From contig JASHYE010000180.1 of the NCBI GenBank assembly GCA_030043155.1, positions 1 through 14,727 of the forward strand: a stretch of DNA of 14,727 nucleotides. The letters are read 5' to 3'. How positions within the stretch are numbered: the stretch's first letter is position 1; the number at the start of each line of letters is the position of its first letter. A model generated the notes under the pieces. That model saw only the letters and a list, made by a program, of their open reading frames with translations. It was not told the DNA's origin and did not search any database. Below are positions 6,078 to 13,987 of this stretch, in pieces. A program made the translations under genes and the position numbers. This DNA comes from Candidatus Acidiferrales bacterium. GTDB taxonomy: Bacteria; Acidobacteriota; Terriglobia; Acidoferrales; UBA7541.

Positions 6078-9000
6078 CAGGAACGAGCGGAGCTGTCGGA
6101 GCGTAAGAAGCAAATCCTGCAGCAGTATCTGCGCGGACAATTCGCAGATGCTGGTAAAAAATCATCAGCCATTCCACGGCGCGCTAATGGCAAAAACGCT
6201 CCGCTTTCCTTCTCGCAACAGCAGGTTTGGGTGAACTGCAATTTGGCTGGCGATCATCCTGTCTACAACGAAACGATGACGGTGATGAAACGGGGACCGC
6301 TCAATCCGGCGATTCTTGAGCGGGCCCTTGGCGAGATTGTACGCAGGCACGAAATATGGCGCACGACCTTCGATATCGTTGATGGCCAGCCGGTCCAGAT
6401 GGTTCATCCTGCGCCGGATACGTTTCCTATTGCGCGAGTTGATCTAAGGACGTTGCCGGAAGGCATGCGCGAAGGGGAAGCTGTCCGCCTGGCCACAGAG
6501 GAGGCGGGTAAGCTGTTCGACCTTAGCCGCGGCCCTTTGCTTCGAGCGACTCTGTATGACTTTAGCGACGACGACCACCGACTGTTCATGGTGTTTCATC
6601 ACATCATTTTTGATGGGGTGACCGGTTATCGCGTATTTCTTCCCGAACTGGCGACTCTCTATCGCGCCTATTCAGAAGGAAAACCATCGCCCCTGCCCCA
6701 GCCGGACATTCAGTATGCTGACTTTGCATGTTGGGAAAGGCAGCACGCCAACGGGCACGTATCAGCAAAGCACCTGGGTTATTGGAAAAAACAACTTGAG
6801 GGCGAACTTCCGAACCTGGAGTGGCCAAATGACTTCCCACGTCCAGCGGCGCAAACGTATCGCGGAGTGCTGCGCAATGCATCGGTGGCCGCAGAGCTGA
6901 TTCAGCCGCTCAGGAAGCTGAGCAGGGAAGCGGGGTGTTCGTTATATACGACGCTGCTCGCCGGAATGTCAGCGCTGCTTCATCGATATACGGGCCAGAC
7001 TGACGTCATCCTCGGCGGGTTGTCGGCTGGACGGCGCAACGTCGAAACCGAAGGCATGCTGGGTTGCTTCATGAATCCGATTCCGCTGCGCGTGGATCTG
7101 TCGGGCAATCCGACTTTCCGCACATTGCTCGGAAGGGCGCGCGAAACAGTGCTTGGCGCTCTGGATCATGAGGAGATGCCGTTTGAACAAATCGTCAGCG
7201 AACTTCGGCTGCCACCGGACTCGAGCCGCAACCCCTTGTTTCAAATTATTTTCGCGCTGGAACCGAATGTGTCGTCTTTCGACCGTCAATGGGACCTGAC
7301 GCTTGAGGACTTTTCAAACGGGGCGTCGAAGGTTGACCTGAGCATCGTGCTGGACGATCGCGGAGAGAGAGTCAGCGGCCCGTTAGTCTACAACCCGGAC
7401 CTCTTTCGAGATTCAACTATCGCGGGGTTGATGACTCACTGGAATACTTTGCTCAGAAGCGCGCTGGCTAACCCGGACCTGCCTATCTCGCTCCTTGAGT
7501 ACATGGCGCCGGAAGAGAAACAGCAGATTTTATATGACTGGAATCGCACGGTTGTCGATTATCCCAAGAACTCCTGCGTGCATGAGTTATTTGAAGTGCA
7601 AGCCGAACGCCATCCAGATAATTGCGCCGTAGTTTTTGAGAATCAACGTCTGACGTACCGCGAGTTGAATCAAAGAGCCAACCGACTCGCTCATCGCTTG
7701 ACCGAGCTTGGGGTTGGACCGGATGTTGTTGTCGGAATTTGTGCGGAGCGTTCCGTAGAAATGATTGTGGGCTTGCTGGGCATTCTCAAGGCAGGCGGGG
7801 CTTATCTTCCGCTGGATCCAAAGTATCCTGAAAAACAACTTGGTTTCATCGTCCGAGACTGCGAAGTCCGTTTCGTCGTGACATCTGGAGCAGACGGCGC
7901 GCGCATCCTGAGGGACGGCATAATGCTGGTTCCGGTCGATGATTCGGAATCCACTAACGGCAACATTGGCAACCCCAGCGTGGCGGTTCGGCCAAGCAAT
8001 CTTGCGTATGTGATGTACACCTCTGGATCGACAGGCGACCCAAAGGGCATCGAAATCGAACATCGCTCGATTGTTCGGTTGTTATTCGGCACTGACTATT
8101 TTGATCTGGATGAAACAAAGGCAATGCTGCAGTTTGGCCCCTTCACTTTTGACGCCGCCACTCTCGAAATCTGGGGCGCGCTGCTGCACGGCGGGAAATG
8201 CGTTCTGTATCCGAACAAGGCGCCGTCGGTCAGGGAACTCGGCGAATTGCTCAGTGCCCAAGGCGTCACGACTGCGGTACTGACCGCGTCATGGTTCAAC
8301 ATGACAATCGACGAGGATCCGCAAGCCCTCGCTGGCCTGCAACAAGTTGCCCCCTGCGGCGAGGCGCTCTCTGTACCGCACATACGACGGGCCAAGGAGC
8401 TTCTGCCAAACGTCGAACTCATCAACGGTTATGGCCCGACGGAAACAACGACGTTCGCGTGCTGCTACAAGATACGTGATCTGCCGAGTCCGTCGGCGAC
8501 TTCTATTCCTATTGGCCGGCCGATTGCCAACACGGAGTGTTACATCCTCGATAAGAATCTGCAGCCCGTTCCTGTAGGAATCAAGGGCGAACTCCACATC
8601 GGCGGCGCTGGGCTAGCCCGCGGTTACCGCAACCGGCCCGACCTCACCAAAGAGAGTTTCATCCGCAATCCATTCAGCGACGATCCTGAGAGCCGTCTTT
8701 ACAAGACGGGAGACGTAGCCCGCTTTCTGCCTGATGGAACGATCGATTATATGGGCAGGCGCGACGACCAAGTGAAGGTTCGCGGCTTCCGAATCGAACT
8801 GGGCCAAGTGGAAACGATTCTGCGCCAGCATCCAAAAGTGCAGGACGCAGCCTGCACCGTCGTGGAAGAAGCCAACAATAAGTTTCTTGTTGCTTACCTC
8901 GTCTCCCGCAACGGTTCGGATGCATCGTCATCGGAGATGCGCGAATACGCGCAAACCATGTTGCCGCCGTACATGATCCCCGAGAAATACGTAACCTTGG

Positions 9001-10169
9001 ATGCAATTCCGTTGGGGCGGAATGGAAAAGTTGACCGGCACTCTTTGCCGATGCCTGACGTTGTCCCCACAGCTTCTCCTCGCGTCCCGGCTGCGCCGCA
9101 AGATGATGTCGAAAAAGAGCTGGTTCGTCTGTGGGAAAAACTCTTTTCACGGGAATCGATCGGCTGTGACGATAATTTCTTCAGTCTCGGCGGGAATTCG
9201 CTCCTGGCCGCAAAATTGGTCGTCCGTGTCGAAAAGACCTTTGGAAAGAGATTGTCTTTGGCTTCGATCGTTGCCGCGCCCACGATTAGGCAATTTGCTG
9301 CTTTGATGCGCGCGAATGATTCGGCCACGAGGATCGCGCACACGACAACGATTCAACCTAAGGGAACGATGGCTCCGTTTTTCTGCGTCAGAGGAGGGGT
9401 ACTGTTCAACTCTCTTGTCGATGAACTGGGCACGGAGAGGCCTTTTGTGATGTTGATGCTGAAGAAAGACGCCATCGACAAATTCAAGACGCCGTACAAT
9501 CTCGCGGAAATCGCAGGACACCTGGTCGATGCCATGTGTGAACGCCAGCCCCATGGCCCTTATTATCTCGGCGGATATTGCCAAGACGGAATACTGGCTT
9601 ACGAAATAGCCCATCAACTGACGCTGCGCGGCGAACAGGTCGCGTTGCTTGCTCTGTTTGAAGCTGTGAATCCCTCTCCTTCGCCCATGGATCGTATGGC
9701 TACTGGCTGGAGGCGGACGGCGATAAGGCTGAGAGTTCGACGCGACCAGTTTCGCCGACTTGGCGTTTCGAAGTGGCGACAATTCTTGAAACTTCAGAGG
9801 GACAGTATTGAGCGGAAAATAACTCCGATGGTATGGAGGGCCTCTCATCGTGTTCGCAGGCTTGCCGGCAAGCCCAAACTCGAAAGTTTGGACCGTATCG
9901 TGCATGTCGCTGCGCGAGCGTACAAGCCGGAACCGCTATCTGCTCCGACTCTGCTATTCCGGTGCAACGATTGGCCAATTGCGTCTGCGGGAGATCCGTA
10001 CTTTGGCTGGCGCAGCGTCTTGACCGGGTGGATCGAGAGCATTGAGGTTCCTGGTGATCATGTGGGCATGTTCCGCCAAGCGGGTGCGGAACAAATAGCG
10101 AAGAAGATGAAATCCCACATGCAGAGAGCTGAAACGAAACATCTCACCAGGGACACTAAAACCGATTGA
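6075..10169 (+). CDS. NRPS C-A-T-TE with Cys-type terminal thioesterase
   Basis: A 1364-residue terminal module. Condensation domain (about 43-480): C1 PLSFSQQQVW, catalytic HHIIFDG (H176, D180), LGCFMNPIPLR, DHEEMPFEQIV. Adenylation domain (about 505-990): A3 YTSGSTGDPKG (648-658), A5 NGYGPTE, A7 YKTGD, A8 VKVRGFRIE, A10 NGKVD. Pocket code D693 A694 L697 V735 A759 C761 G785 T793 F794 K985 (DALVACGTFK); the G-T-F-K end and D-A-L start resemble valine-type codes but the middle does not, so the substrate is open, probably hydrophobic. Carrier domain: S1042 in LGGNSLL. Thioesterase (about 1095-1350): nucleophile position is Cys (C1169, GYCQDG), His is H1329 (PGDHVGMF), and E1196 stands where Asp is usual after the next strand. 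The lid region (1212-1268) is very Arg-rich. It should condense the upstream aminoacyl group with its own residue and release the product. No epimerisation or methylation domain is seen. The N-terminal helix (about 6-22) may dock to the A-T protein. Confidence 0.95.
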   Translation: MQERAELSERKKQILQQYLRGQFADAGKKSSAIPRRANGKNAPLSFSQQQVWVNCNLAGDHPVYNETMTVMKRGPLNPAILERALGEIVRRHEIWRTTFDIVDGQPVQMVHPAPDTFPIARVDLRTLPEGMREGEAVRLATEEAGKLFDLSRGPLLRATLYDFSDDDHRLFMVFHHIIFDGVTGYRVFLPELATLYRAYSEGKPSPLPQPDIQYADFACWERQHANGHVSAKHLGYWKKQLEGELPNLEWPNDFPRPAAQTYRGVLRNASVAAELIQPLRKLSREAGCSLYTTLLAGMSALLHRYTGQTDVILGGLSAGRRNVETEGMLGCFMNPIPLRVDLSGNPTFRTLLGRARETVLGALDHEEMPFEQIVSELRLPPDSSRNPLFQIIFALEPNVSSFDRQWDLTLEDFSNGASKVDLSIVLDDRGERVSGPLVYNPDLFRDSTIAGLMTHWNTLLRSALANPDLPISLLEYMAPEEKQQILYDWNRTVVDYPKNSCVHELFEVQAERHPDNCAVVFENQRLTYRELNQRANRLAHRLTELGVGPDVVVGICAERSVEMIVGLLGILKAGGAYLPLDPKYPEKQLGFIVRDCEVRFVVTSGADGARILRDGIMLVPVDDSESTNGNIGNPSVAVRPSNLAYVMYTSGSTGDPKGIEIEHRSIVRLLFGTDYFDLDETKAMLQFGPFTFDAATLEIWGALLHGGKCVLYPNKAPSVRELGELLSAQGVTTAVLTASWFNMTIDEDPQALAGLQQVAPCGEALSVPHIRRAKELLPNVELINGYGPTETTTFACCYKIRDLPSPSATSIPIGRPIANTECYILDKNLQPVPVGIKGELHIGGAGLARGYRNRPDLTKESFIRNPFSDDPESRLYKTGDVARFLPDGTIDYMGRRDDQVKVRGFRIELGQVETILRQHPKVQDAACTVVEEANNKFLVAYLVSRNGSDASSSEMREYAQTMLPPYMIPEKYVTLDAIPLGRNGKVDRHSLPMPDVVPTASPRVPAAPQDDVEKELVRLWEKLFSRESIGCDDNFFSLGGNSLLAAKLVVRVEKTFGKRLSLASIVAAPTIRQFAALMRANDSATRIAHTTTIQPKGTMAPFFCVRGGVLFNSLVDELGTERPFVMLMLKKDAIDKFKTPYNLAEIAGHLVDAMCERQPHGPYYLGGYCQDGILAYEIAHQLTLRGEQVALLALFEAVNPSPSPMDRMATGWRRTAIRLRVRRDQFRRLGVSKWRQFLKLQRDSIERKITPMVWRASHRVRRLAGKPKLESLDRIVHVAARAYKPEPLSAPTLLFRCNDWPIASAGDPYFGWRSVLTGWIESIEVPGDHVGMFRQAGAEQIAKKMKSHMQRAETKHLTRDTKTD

Positions 10170-10183
10170 GTTTTTGCACGCTG

Positions 10184-10921
10184 ATGTCTAGTCGATACAA
10201 GCTTCGTTGCTCTGGCGATCAACCAGTTTTAGCATCCTGCGAAGTTCATACCTGGCTGCTGGACCTTCGACTCGACACAGAGTCAATATCGAAGCTCAGA
10301 CGCACGCTGTCAACGGACGAAGAAGCACGGGTGCAGCAATTACGCTTCCCAGAGGATAAGAATCGCTTTGTTACCTCACGCGGATTACTTCGCACTTTGC
10401 TTGCGCACTACATTGATTGCGAACCTGAGGCAGTCTCATTCTCGTATGGATCAGCCGGCAAGCCGACCCTGACGCCAGGCTGTAGGGATGAAGATATCCG
10501 CTTCAATTTGGCCCATTCGGACGATTACGGGCTGGTGGCAATTACGAAGCACCGCGAAGTCGGTGTCGACATCGAACGCACAGTGCGACAAAGCGATCAT
10601 GAGAAGATTGCGCGTCGTTTTTTTTCTCCAATAGAACTAGCTTCGTTCCTCGAATACTCCAGCGATGAGCGGGACGGCGCGTTCATGCGGCACTGGGTTC
10701 GAAAAGAGGCATACCTCAAAGCTCGCGGCGTTGGACTTACGCATCACGAAGAAGGATTTGATACAAAGCTCGACGAGGGAACTGTTTCAAGTTTTGTTCA
10801 TGCTGACGGGATGACTTGGACGGCACGGGAGATTTTGGCGCGGCCCGGGTACCCAGCGAGCGTGGTAGCGCCGGGCACGGATTGGCAACTGCGATCGTTC
10901 GAGTGGAACAAAGAAGATTAA
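10184..10921 (+). CDS. Sfp-type 4'-phosphopantetheinyl transferase
   Basis: A 245-residue protein from ATG 10184. An in-frame TTG at 10166 would overlap the synthetase stop (10167-10169) and add six residues; neither start has a clear ribosome site, so coupling through TTG is possible. Motifs of the Sfp/AcpT superfamily in order: GSAGKP, FNLAHS (107-112), magnesium-binding VGVDIE (D129, E131), and WVRKEAYLKARGVGL (W171, K174, E175, K179). It moves phosphopantetheine from CoA to the carrier serines (S574 and S1042 of the two synthetases) and is last in the operon, so it most likely primes this pathway. Length fits the Sfp subgroup rather than the short AcpS type. Confidence 0.93.
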   Translation: MSSRYKLRCSGDQPVLASCEVHTWLLDLRLDTESISKLRRTLSTDEEARVQQLRFPEDKNRFVTSRGLLRTLLAHYIDCEPEAVSFSYGSAGKPTLTPGCRDEDIRFNLAHSDDYGLVAITKHREVGVDIERTVRQSDHEKIARRFFSPIELASFLEYSSDERDGAFMRHWVRKEAYLKARGVGLTHHEEGFDTKLDEGTVSSFVHADGMTWTAREILARPGYPASVVAPGTDWQLRSFEWNKED

Positions 10922-11020
10922 GAAGCTCGGGCGGGCCCCACGCTGGACCTTCGCCTTCGGCTACGTGAACGCCTCAATCGCAGATTAGATCGAATGGCAA
11001 TTCTCTCGGGGGTTTTCGCG

Positions 11021-12214
11021 TCAGCGCTCCCCAAAGAGGCGCTCGCGCACGGTTTCATCCGCCGGCATATCCGGGCCACTGAGCAAATGGTCCGGGACGC
11101 GGGTCAGGTCCTCCGCGATGAGCGGCATGGCGCGCTGGCGCAGAGCCTCCGCTTCGGGCCTTGGATCCTCAAAGAGGATACGGAACCAGCCGCAGACTTT
11201 GTGCACGATATGAAAGTAGGCATCGTGTTCGCGCGCGTAATGATGGCCAGCGAGATCCCAGTCGGAATGGCTCAAGAGAGCATCGCGCAATACGCGGACG
11301 TCTCTCAAAGTTATCGACATGCCCTGGCCGAACGTGGGGTCGCTAGTGCCGGCGGCGTCGCCGAGCAACACGAGACCGTCGCGATAAGGATGATCTACCC
11401 AGGACTCAGTTCCCTCAAATGACGCGAGCGGGCCGACGCTTTTGACGTTCGCATAGGCGTCAGCAATGCCTGGTGCCATCTTCTTCGAATACGCCAGAAA
11501 TGCATCCAGCTTCTCGTTGCCCTGAAGGAAAAGACCGTTCCCCGTGTAATAGCCTAGATAGGCGCGCCAGCGACCGTTCGTCAGGGGTACTATCCCGACG
11601 ACCAAAGCCAGGTCCGGATTGAAAAGGTAGGTCATGACGTCTTGGCGGCTCGCTACGCCGGTCAACAGCACGCCCGCAAAGTGGAAGGGTTGCGGGGTCT
11701 TTTGCGTTGTGAAGCCAGCCCATTTGCGAGCTGCGGAATTGCGGCCGTCTGCTGCGGCCACCAGCCGCGCCGTGATGCGCTCGTCTTTGGTGTGGCGGGC
11801 TATAACCGTACTCTTGTTTGCGGCGGGCTCAACCGCTACCACGGAAACGCCTCGGCGCACCTCGGCTCCTGCCCGCTCTGCTTCCGCCAGCAATACTTCC
11901 TGCATTTCCGGATGAAAAAATGTAAGGCCCGCTTGTCTTTGCAGCGTTGTTTCAATGATGTTGCGCACGCCGAATCCCATATCCATTCCAAGAATCTGAT
12001 TGGCGCACGTGTTTTTCAAGAGGTCGGCGATGCCCAATTTGTTTGCTTCCGCGGCGCCCCATGGAGCTAGAGATTCTCCGCGCACGCGCTCCCGGAATTG
12101 GCGCTCTTTTTCGAGAACCAACACGCGGGCACCCTCTTGAGCCATAGATATGGCCAACGCCGATCCGCCGATGCCTCCGCCGACCGTGACAAGATCAAAT
12201 GATGAGGGATTCAT
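11021..12214 (-). CDS. Class A FAD-dependent monooxygenase (PHBH-like, FAD_binding_3 family)
   Basis: A 397-residue flavoprotein. N-terminal dinucleotide fold GGGIGG (12-17) with acidic E35 ending the second strand (VLVLEKE), RGESLAPW near 46-52, the DG motif (D156-G157) and the second FAD-binding motif GDAAGTSDPTFGQG (285-298). These belong to aromatic hydroxylase-type monooxygenases using NAD(P)H and O2. The tryptophan-halogenase WxWxIP motif is absent, so halogenation is unlikely. Start ATG 12214 is preceded by GAGG on the minus strand about five bases away. It converges on the transferase gene with 99 bases between stops; I see no hairpin with a T-run there. It could tailor the peptide but strand and separation make membership uncertain; the substrate is unknown. 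Confidence 0.88.
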   Translation of the reverse strand: MNPSSFDLVTVGGGIGGSALAISMAQEGARVLVLEKERQFRERVRGESLAPWGAAEANKLGIADLLKNTCANQILGMDMGFGVRNIIETTLQRQAGLTFFHPEMQEVLLAEAERAGAEVRRGVSVVAVEPAANKSTVIARHTKDERITARLVAAADGRNSAARKWAGFTTQKTPQPFHFAGVLLTGVASRQDVMTYLFNPDLALVVGIVPLTNGRWRAYLGYYTGNGLFLQGNEKLDAFLAYSKKMAPGIADAYANVKSVGPLASFEGTESWVDHPYRDGLVLLGDAAGTSDPTFGQGMSITLRDVRVLRDALLSHSDWDLAGHHYAREHDAYFHIVHKVCGWFRILFEDPRPEAEALRQRAMPLIAEDLTRVPDHLLSGPDMPADETVRERLFGER

Positions 12215-12387
12215 TTTCGCCTCGTGTCATTTCAGCCAAAAGGTAGCGCGTCATGCCGGACTGCCAGATTTTAACTTGACGGGGTATTACGCATTGAGGG
12301 GAAAATGCTACACCCTTCGGGTGACCAAAACCGGCAGCCCACAGCACGATCAGGTTAATGGCCCAGGATGGGGGCTGTGCTGCTGTT

Positions 12388-12576
12388 TGGAGATTCGTCC
12401 GCGTCACCCGCCGGATCCAACCTTTGCTGGCGACGGTGAAGGTTCGCACGATAATGTCGGTTCTCGGAGTTTCCAGGCCTTACGCTACCGAAATTGGCAG
12501 AAAGAAGCGCGTGCCGCATCCGAGGCATTGGATGATTCTGGCAACAATGGTAGGTTTCCATTCCAACGAAATATAA
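12388..12576 (+). pseudogene. Small HTH-like protein fragment (PHPRHW motif)
   Basis: The frame ending at TAA 12574-12576 encodes 'WRFVRVTRRIQPLLATVKV', then 'MSVLGVSRPYATEIGRKKRV' and 'PHPRHWMILATMVG'. The order I-x-P-x-L-A, LGVS-x-x-YA-x-x-I-x-x-(G/K)R and PHPRHW-x-x-LA-x-(L/M)VG recalls the C-terminal helix-turn-helix part of small proteins that recur around mobile DNA. No ribosome site or convincing start is seen (an ATG at 12358 opens the frame with unrelated residues), so I treat it as a truncated remnant. Function in the intact family is not known to me; DNA binding is an inference. Confidence 0.45.
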
Positions 12577-12735
12577 CCGTTAGGTGTTTACCTCTACGTC
12601 AACATGTGTTAAACTATCTGCTTCCGTTCCCATGCTCCATTGCAAATCTTGTTCAACCCTGATCCAAATTTAGTTCAAAGCTATACTGCGCGCTCTCTGA
12701 AACGAGTGGCTTGCTGATACTTCGATCGGGCCTGG

Positions 12736-12813
12736 AAAGCGCATGCCGCATCCGCGCGGCAATTTTGGCTACAATTCTCAGCGCAAATTGGCATAGATCG
12801 CGTAAGTAGCTGA
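12736..12813 (+). pseudogene. Second, more degraded copy of the HTH-like C-terminal end
   Basis: AAGCGCATGCCGCATCCG (12736-12753) nearly repeats AAGCGCGTGCCGCATCCG of the first copy (12505-12522), giving KRMPHPR; after a frame change the text continues as QFWLQFSAQIGIDRVSS to a stop at 12811-12813, as expected for a PHPRHW-x-x-L end. The match is short, so it could be chance. The rest of 12577-13011 is AT-richer and shows no other gene. Confidence 0.3.
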
Positions 12814-12907
12814 AAGGAAAGGGGCAGCTAGCGATTACTATAGTCTCGCTGTGGAAAAGTATTCAGATGCTATCATGCTAGTAAATTCTTCTCAGTATAA
12901 ATCCTGA

Positions 12908-12938
12908 TTGACATCATCATATAGTATTGCGGTATGCG
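12908..12938 (+). promoter_or_regulatory. Candidate promoter for the secreted-protein pair
   Basis: A perfect -35 hexamer TTGACA (12908-12913) is followed 19 bases later by TATGCG (12933-12938), in an AT-rich stretch about 75 bases before the first start codon. The spacer is long and the -10 weak, so this is tentative. Confidence 0.3.
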
Positions 12939-13011
12939 GACTGTGGTTAACCTAAACGTATAAACTGTGCAGTTAATGCAATGCCCCCTGGAAGATTGTT
13001 GGAGGTGCTTT

Positions 13012-13383
13012 GTGAAAAGACCTAGTTTAAGGATCACTTCCCGTACGAAGAGGCTGGTCTATTGTGGCGTTTTGGCCGTTTCCTCGATTGGAATCGTCAG
13101 CTCGTTTTCCTCGGTTAACGAGAACGCCGTAGGGGCGTCGTGTGTGGAGAGATGTGGAAGTGTAGGCAGCTGCCCGGGCATAGGGCAAGTGACGGAACTT
13201 ATTTGCCCTAATTGCCAAGAGGTTATACTGGATTGTTGTCCTGCTACGGACGGTGCCAACTTCCGCACGTACTGTGAGAAGAAAACTGGTCCAAAATACT
13301 GTGCTCACTGCTATATACATGACAATCCTGGCGACCAAGCCGTCGGCGCCGACTATACGAGAGATCTATGTTGTAACTCATAG
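13012..13383 (+). CDS. Secreted or anchored cysteine-rich protein, unknown family
   Basis: A 123-residue protein starting at GTG 13012, set by GGAGG (13001-13005) six bases upstream; the frame is open further back (ATG 12967) without such a site. The N-terminus has basic residues (KRPSLRITSRTKR) followed by a hydrophobic stretch (LVYCGVLAVSSIGIVSSF), a signal peptide or anchor. The remaining part of about 85 residues holds 12 cysteines, arranged CxxxC, CPNC, CC, CxxxxxxxxCxxC and a terminal CCNS, suggesting disulfides or metal binding outside the cytoplasm. I do not recognise the family. It is 11 bases upstream of another secreted-protein gene, so the two are probably co-transcribed. Confidence 0.75.
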   Translation: MKRPSLRITSRTKRLVYCGVLAVSSIGIVSSFSSVNENAVGASCVERCGSVGSCPGIGQVTELICPNCQEVILDCCPATDGANFRTYCEKKTGPKYCAHCYIHDNPGDQAVGADYTRDLCCNS

Positions 13384-13394
13384 GAGGTTCTCAA

Positions 13395-13928
13395 ATGAAC
13401 CGCATGTTTCTGTTGGTTGTAGCATCTATGATCTTGTTCCCGAGTCCGAGCCTTGCCCAGGGAAATGGAGAAGCAGCATCTGTTGAGAGTCCACCGCCCG
13501 TAGAAGTAACTTTAAACCCTACTGAGCGCACAACAATGCAGCCCGGTACGCACTCAACCATTTCCGTTCCCGCAGTAGCCTTTGATATCCAAAATCTATC
13601 CGCTAAGTGCGTCGTTGCAGTCTCCCTAAGCGTGGACTGGAAGAACCCCGAGGGTAAGAAAGTCGCGACGGGAGGTCTTTCCACGTTTCGCCACAAGGGC
13701 AACCAGTTCGACTGCTTGGAATCCGGTCAGGTTCTTCATTCACCGCATCTTTCTATGCGTGTTCCGATTGATGCGTCAGGAAGTCCAGATACAGCCAATG
13801 TGACTGTCGATTTTGTTATCTTCGAAGATGGCTCGACGTGGGGACCGGGCAAGAGAGTCGAAGAGAAGGGGCGTCTCATTGGGAAGTTTCAGGCTTATAA
13901 GGAGGCGCAGGCTGGGAAAGGCGCGTAA
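13395..13928 (+). CDS. Secreted protein of unknown function
   Basis: A 177-residue protein with a clear signal peptide (MNRMFLLVVASMILFPSPSLA, likely cut near residue 21). AGGAGG (13382-13387) overlaps the stop of the cysteine-rich gene and lies seven bases before ATG 13395. The mature part is beta-rich with alternating hydrophobics (VAFDIQNLSAKCVVAVSLSV) and carries VDFVIFEDGSTWGPG, a phrase I associate with acidobacterial hypothetical exported proteins. Only two cysteines (C72 and C106) occur in the mature part. No enzymatic motif is seen; a role in the same exported system as the cysteine-rich neighbour is inference from operon spacing. Confidence 0.82.
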   Translation: MNRMFLLVVASMILFPSPSLAQGNGEAASVESPPPVEVTLNPTERTTMQPGTHSTISVPAVAFDIQNLSAKCVVAVSLSVDWKNPEGKKVATGGLSTFRHKGNQFDCLESGQVLHSPHLSMRVPIDASGSPDTANVTVDFVIFEDGSTWGPGKRVEEKGRLIGKFQAYKEAQAGKGA

Positions 13929-13946
13929 TGGCCGTGCGCGTTCTCA

Positions 13947-13965
13947 AGAGGAGGGGTAACCAGTG
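13947..13965 (+). promoter_or_regulatory. Strong ribosome site and GTG leading into a wrong frame
   Basis: AGAGGAGGGG (13947-13956) sits six bases before GTG 13963, but that frame ends after 40 codons at 14083-14085 and is out of frame with the RHS fragment that starts around 13988. It may be the remains of a start region joined to the RHS fragment by deletion. Confidence 0.35.
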
Positions 13966-13987
13966 ACGCGGGACGGACTGTTCAGCG

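Noticed and set aside
12311..12323. CACCC-TTC-GGGTG hairpin as a terminator
   Set aside because: Only 5 bp of stem and no T-run on either side; it is in the upstream region of the monooxygenase, not after a gene.
12150..12662. 170-residue plus-strand frame across the monooxygenase start and the gap
   Set aside because: It overlaps the monooxygenase antisense and has no recognisable domain; the HTH-like signal lies in a different frame.
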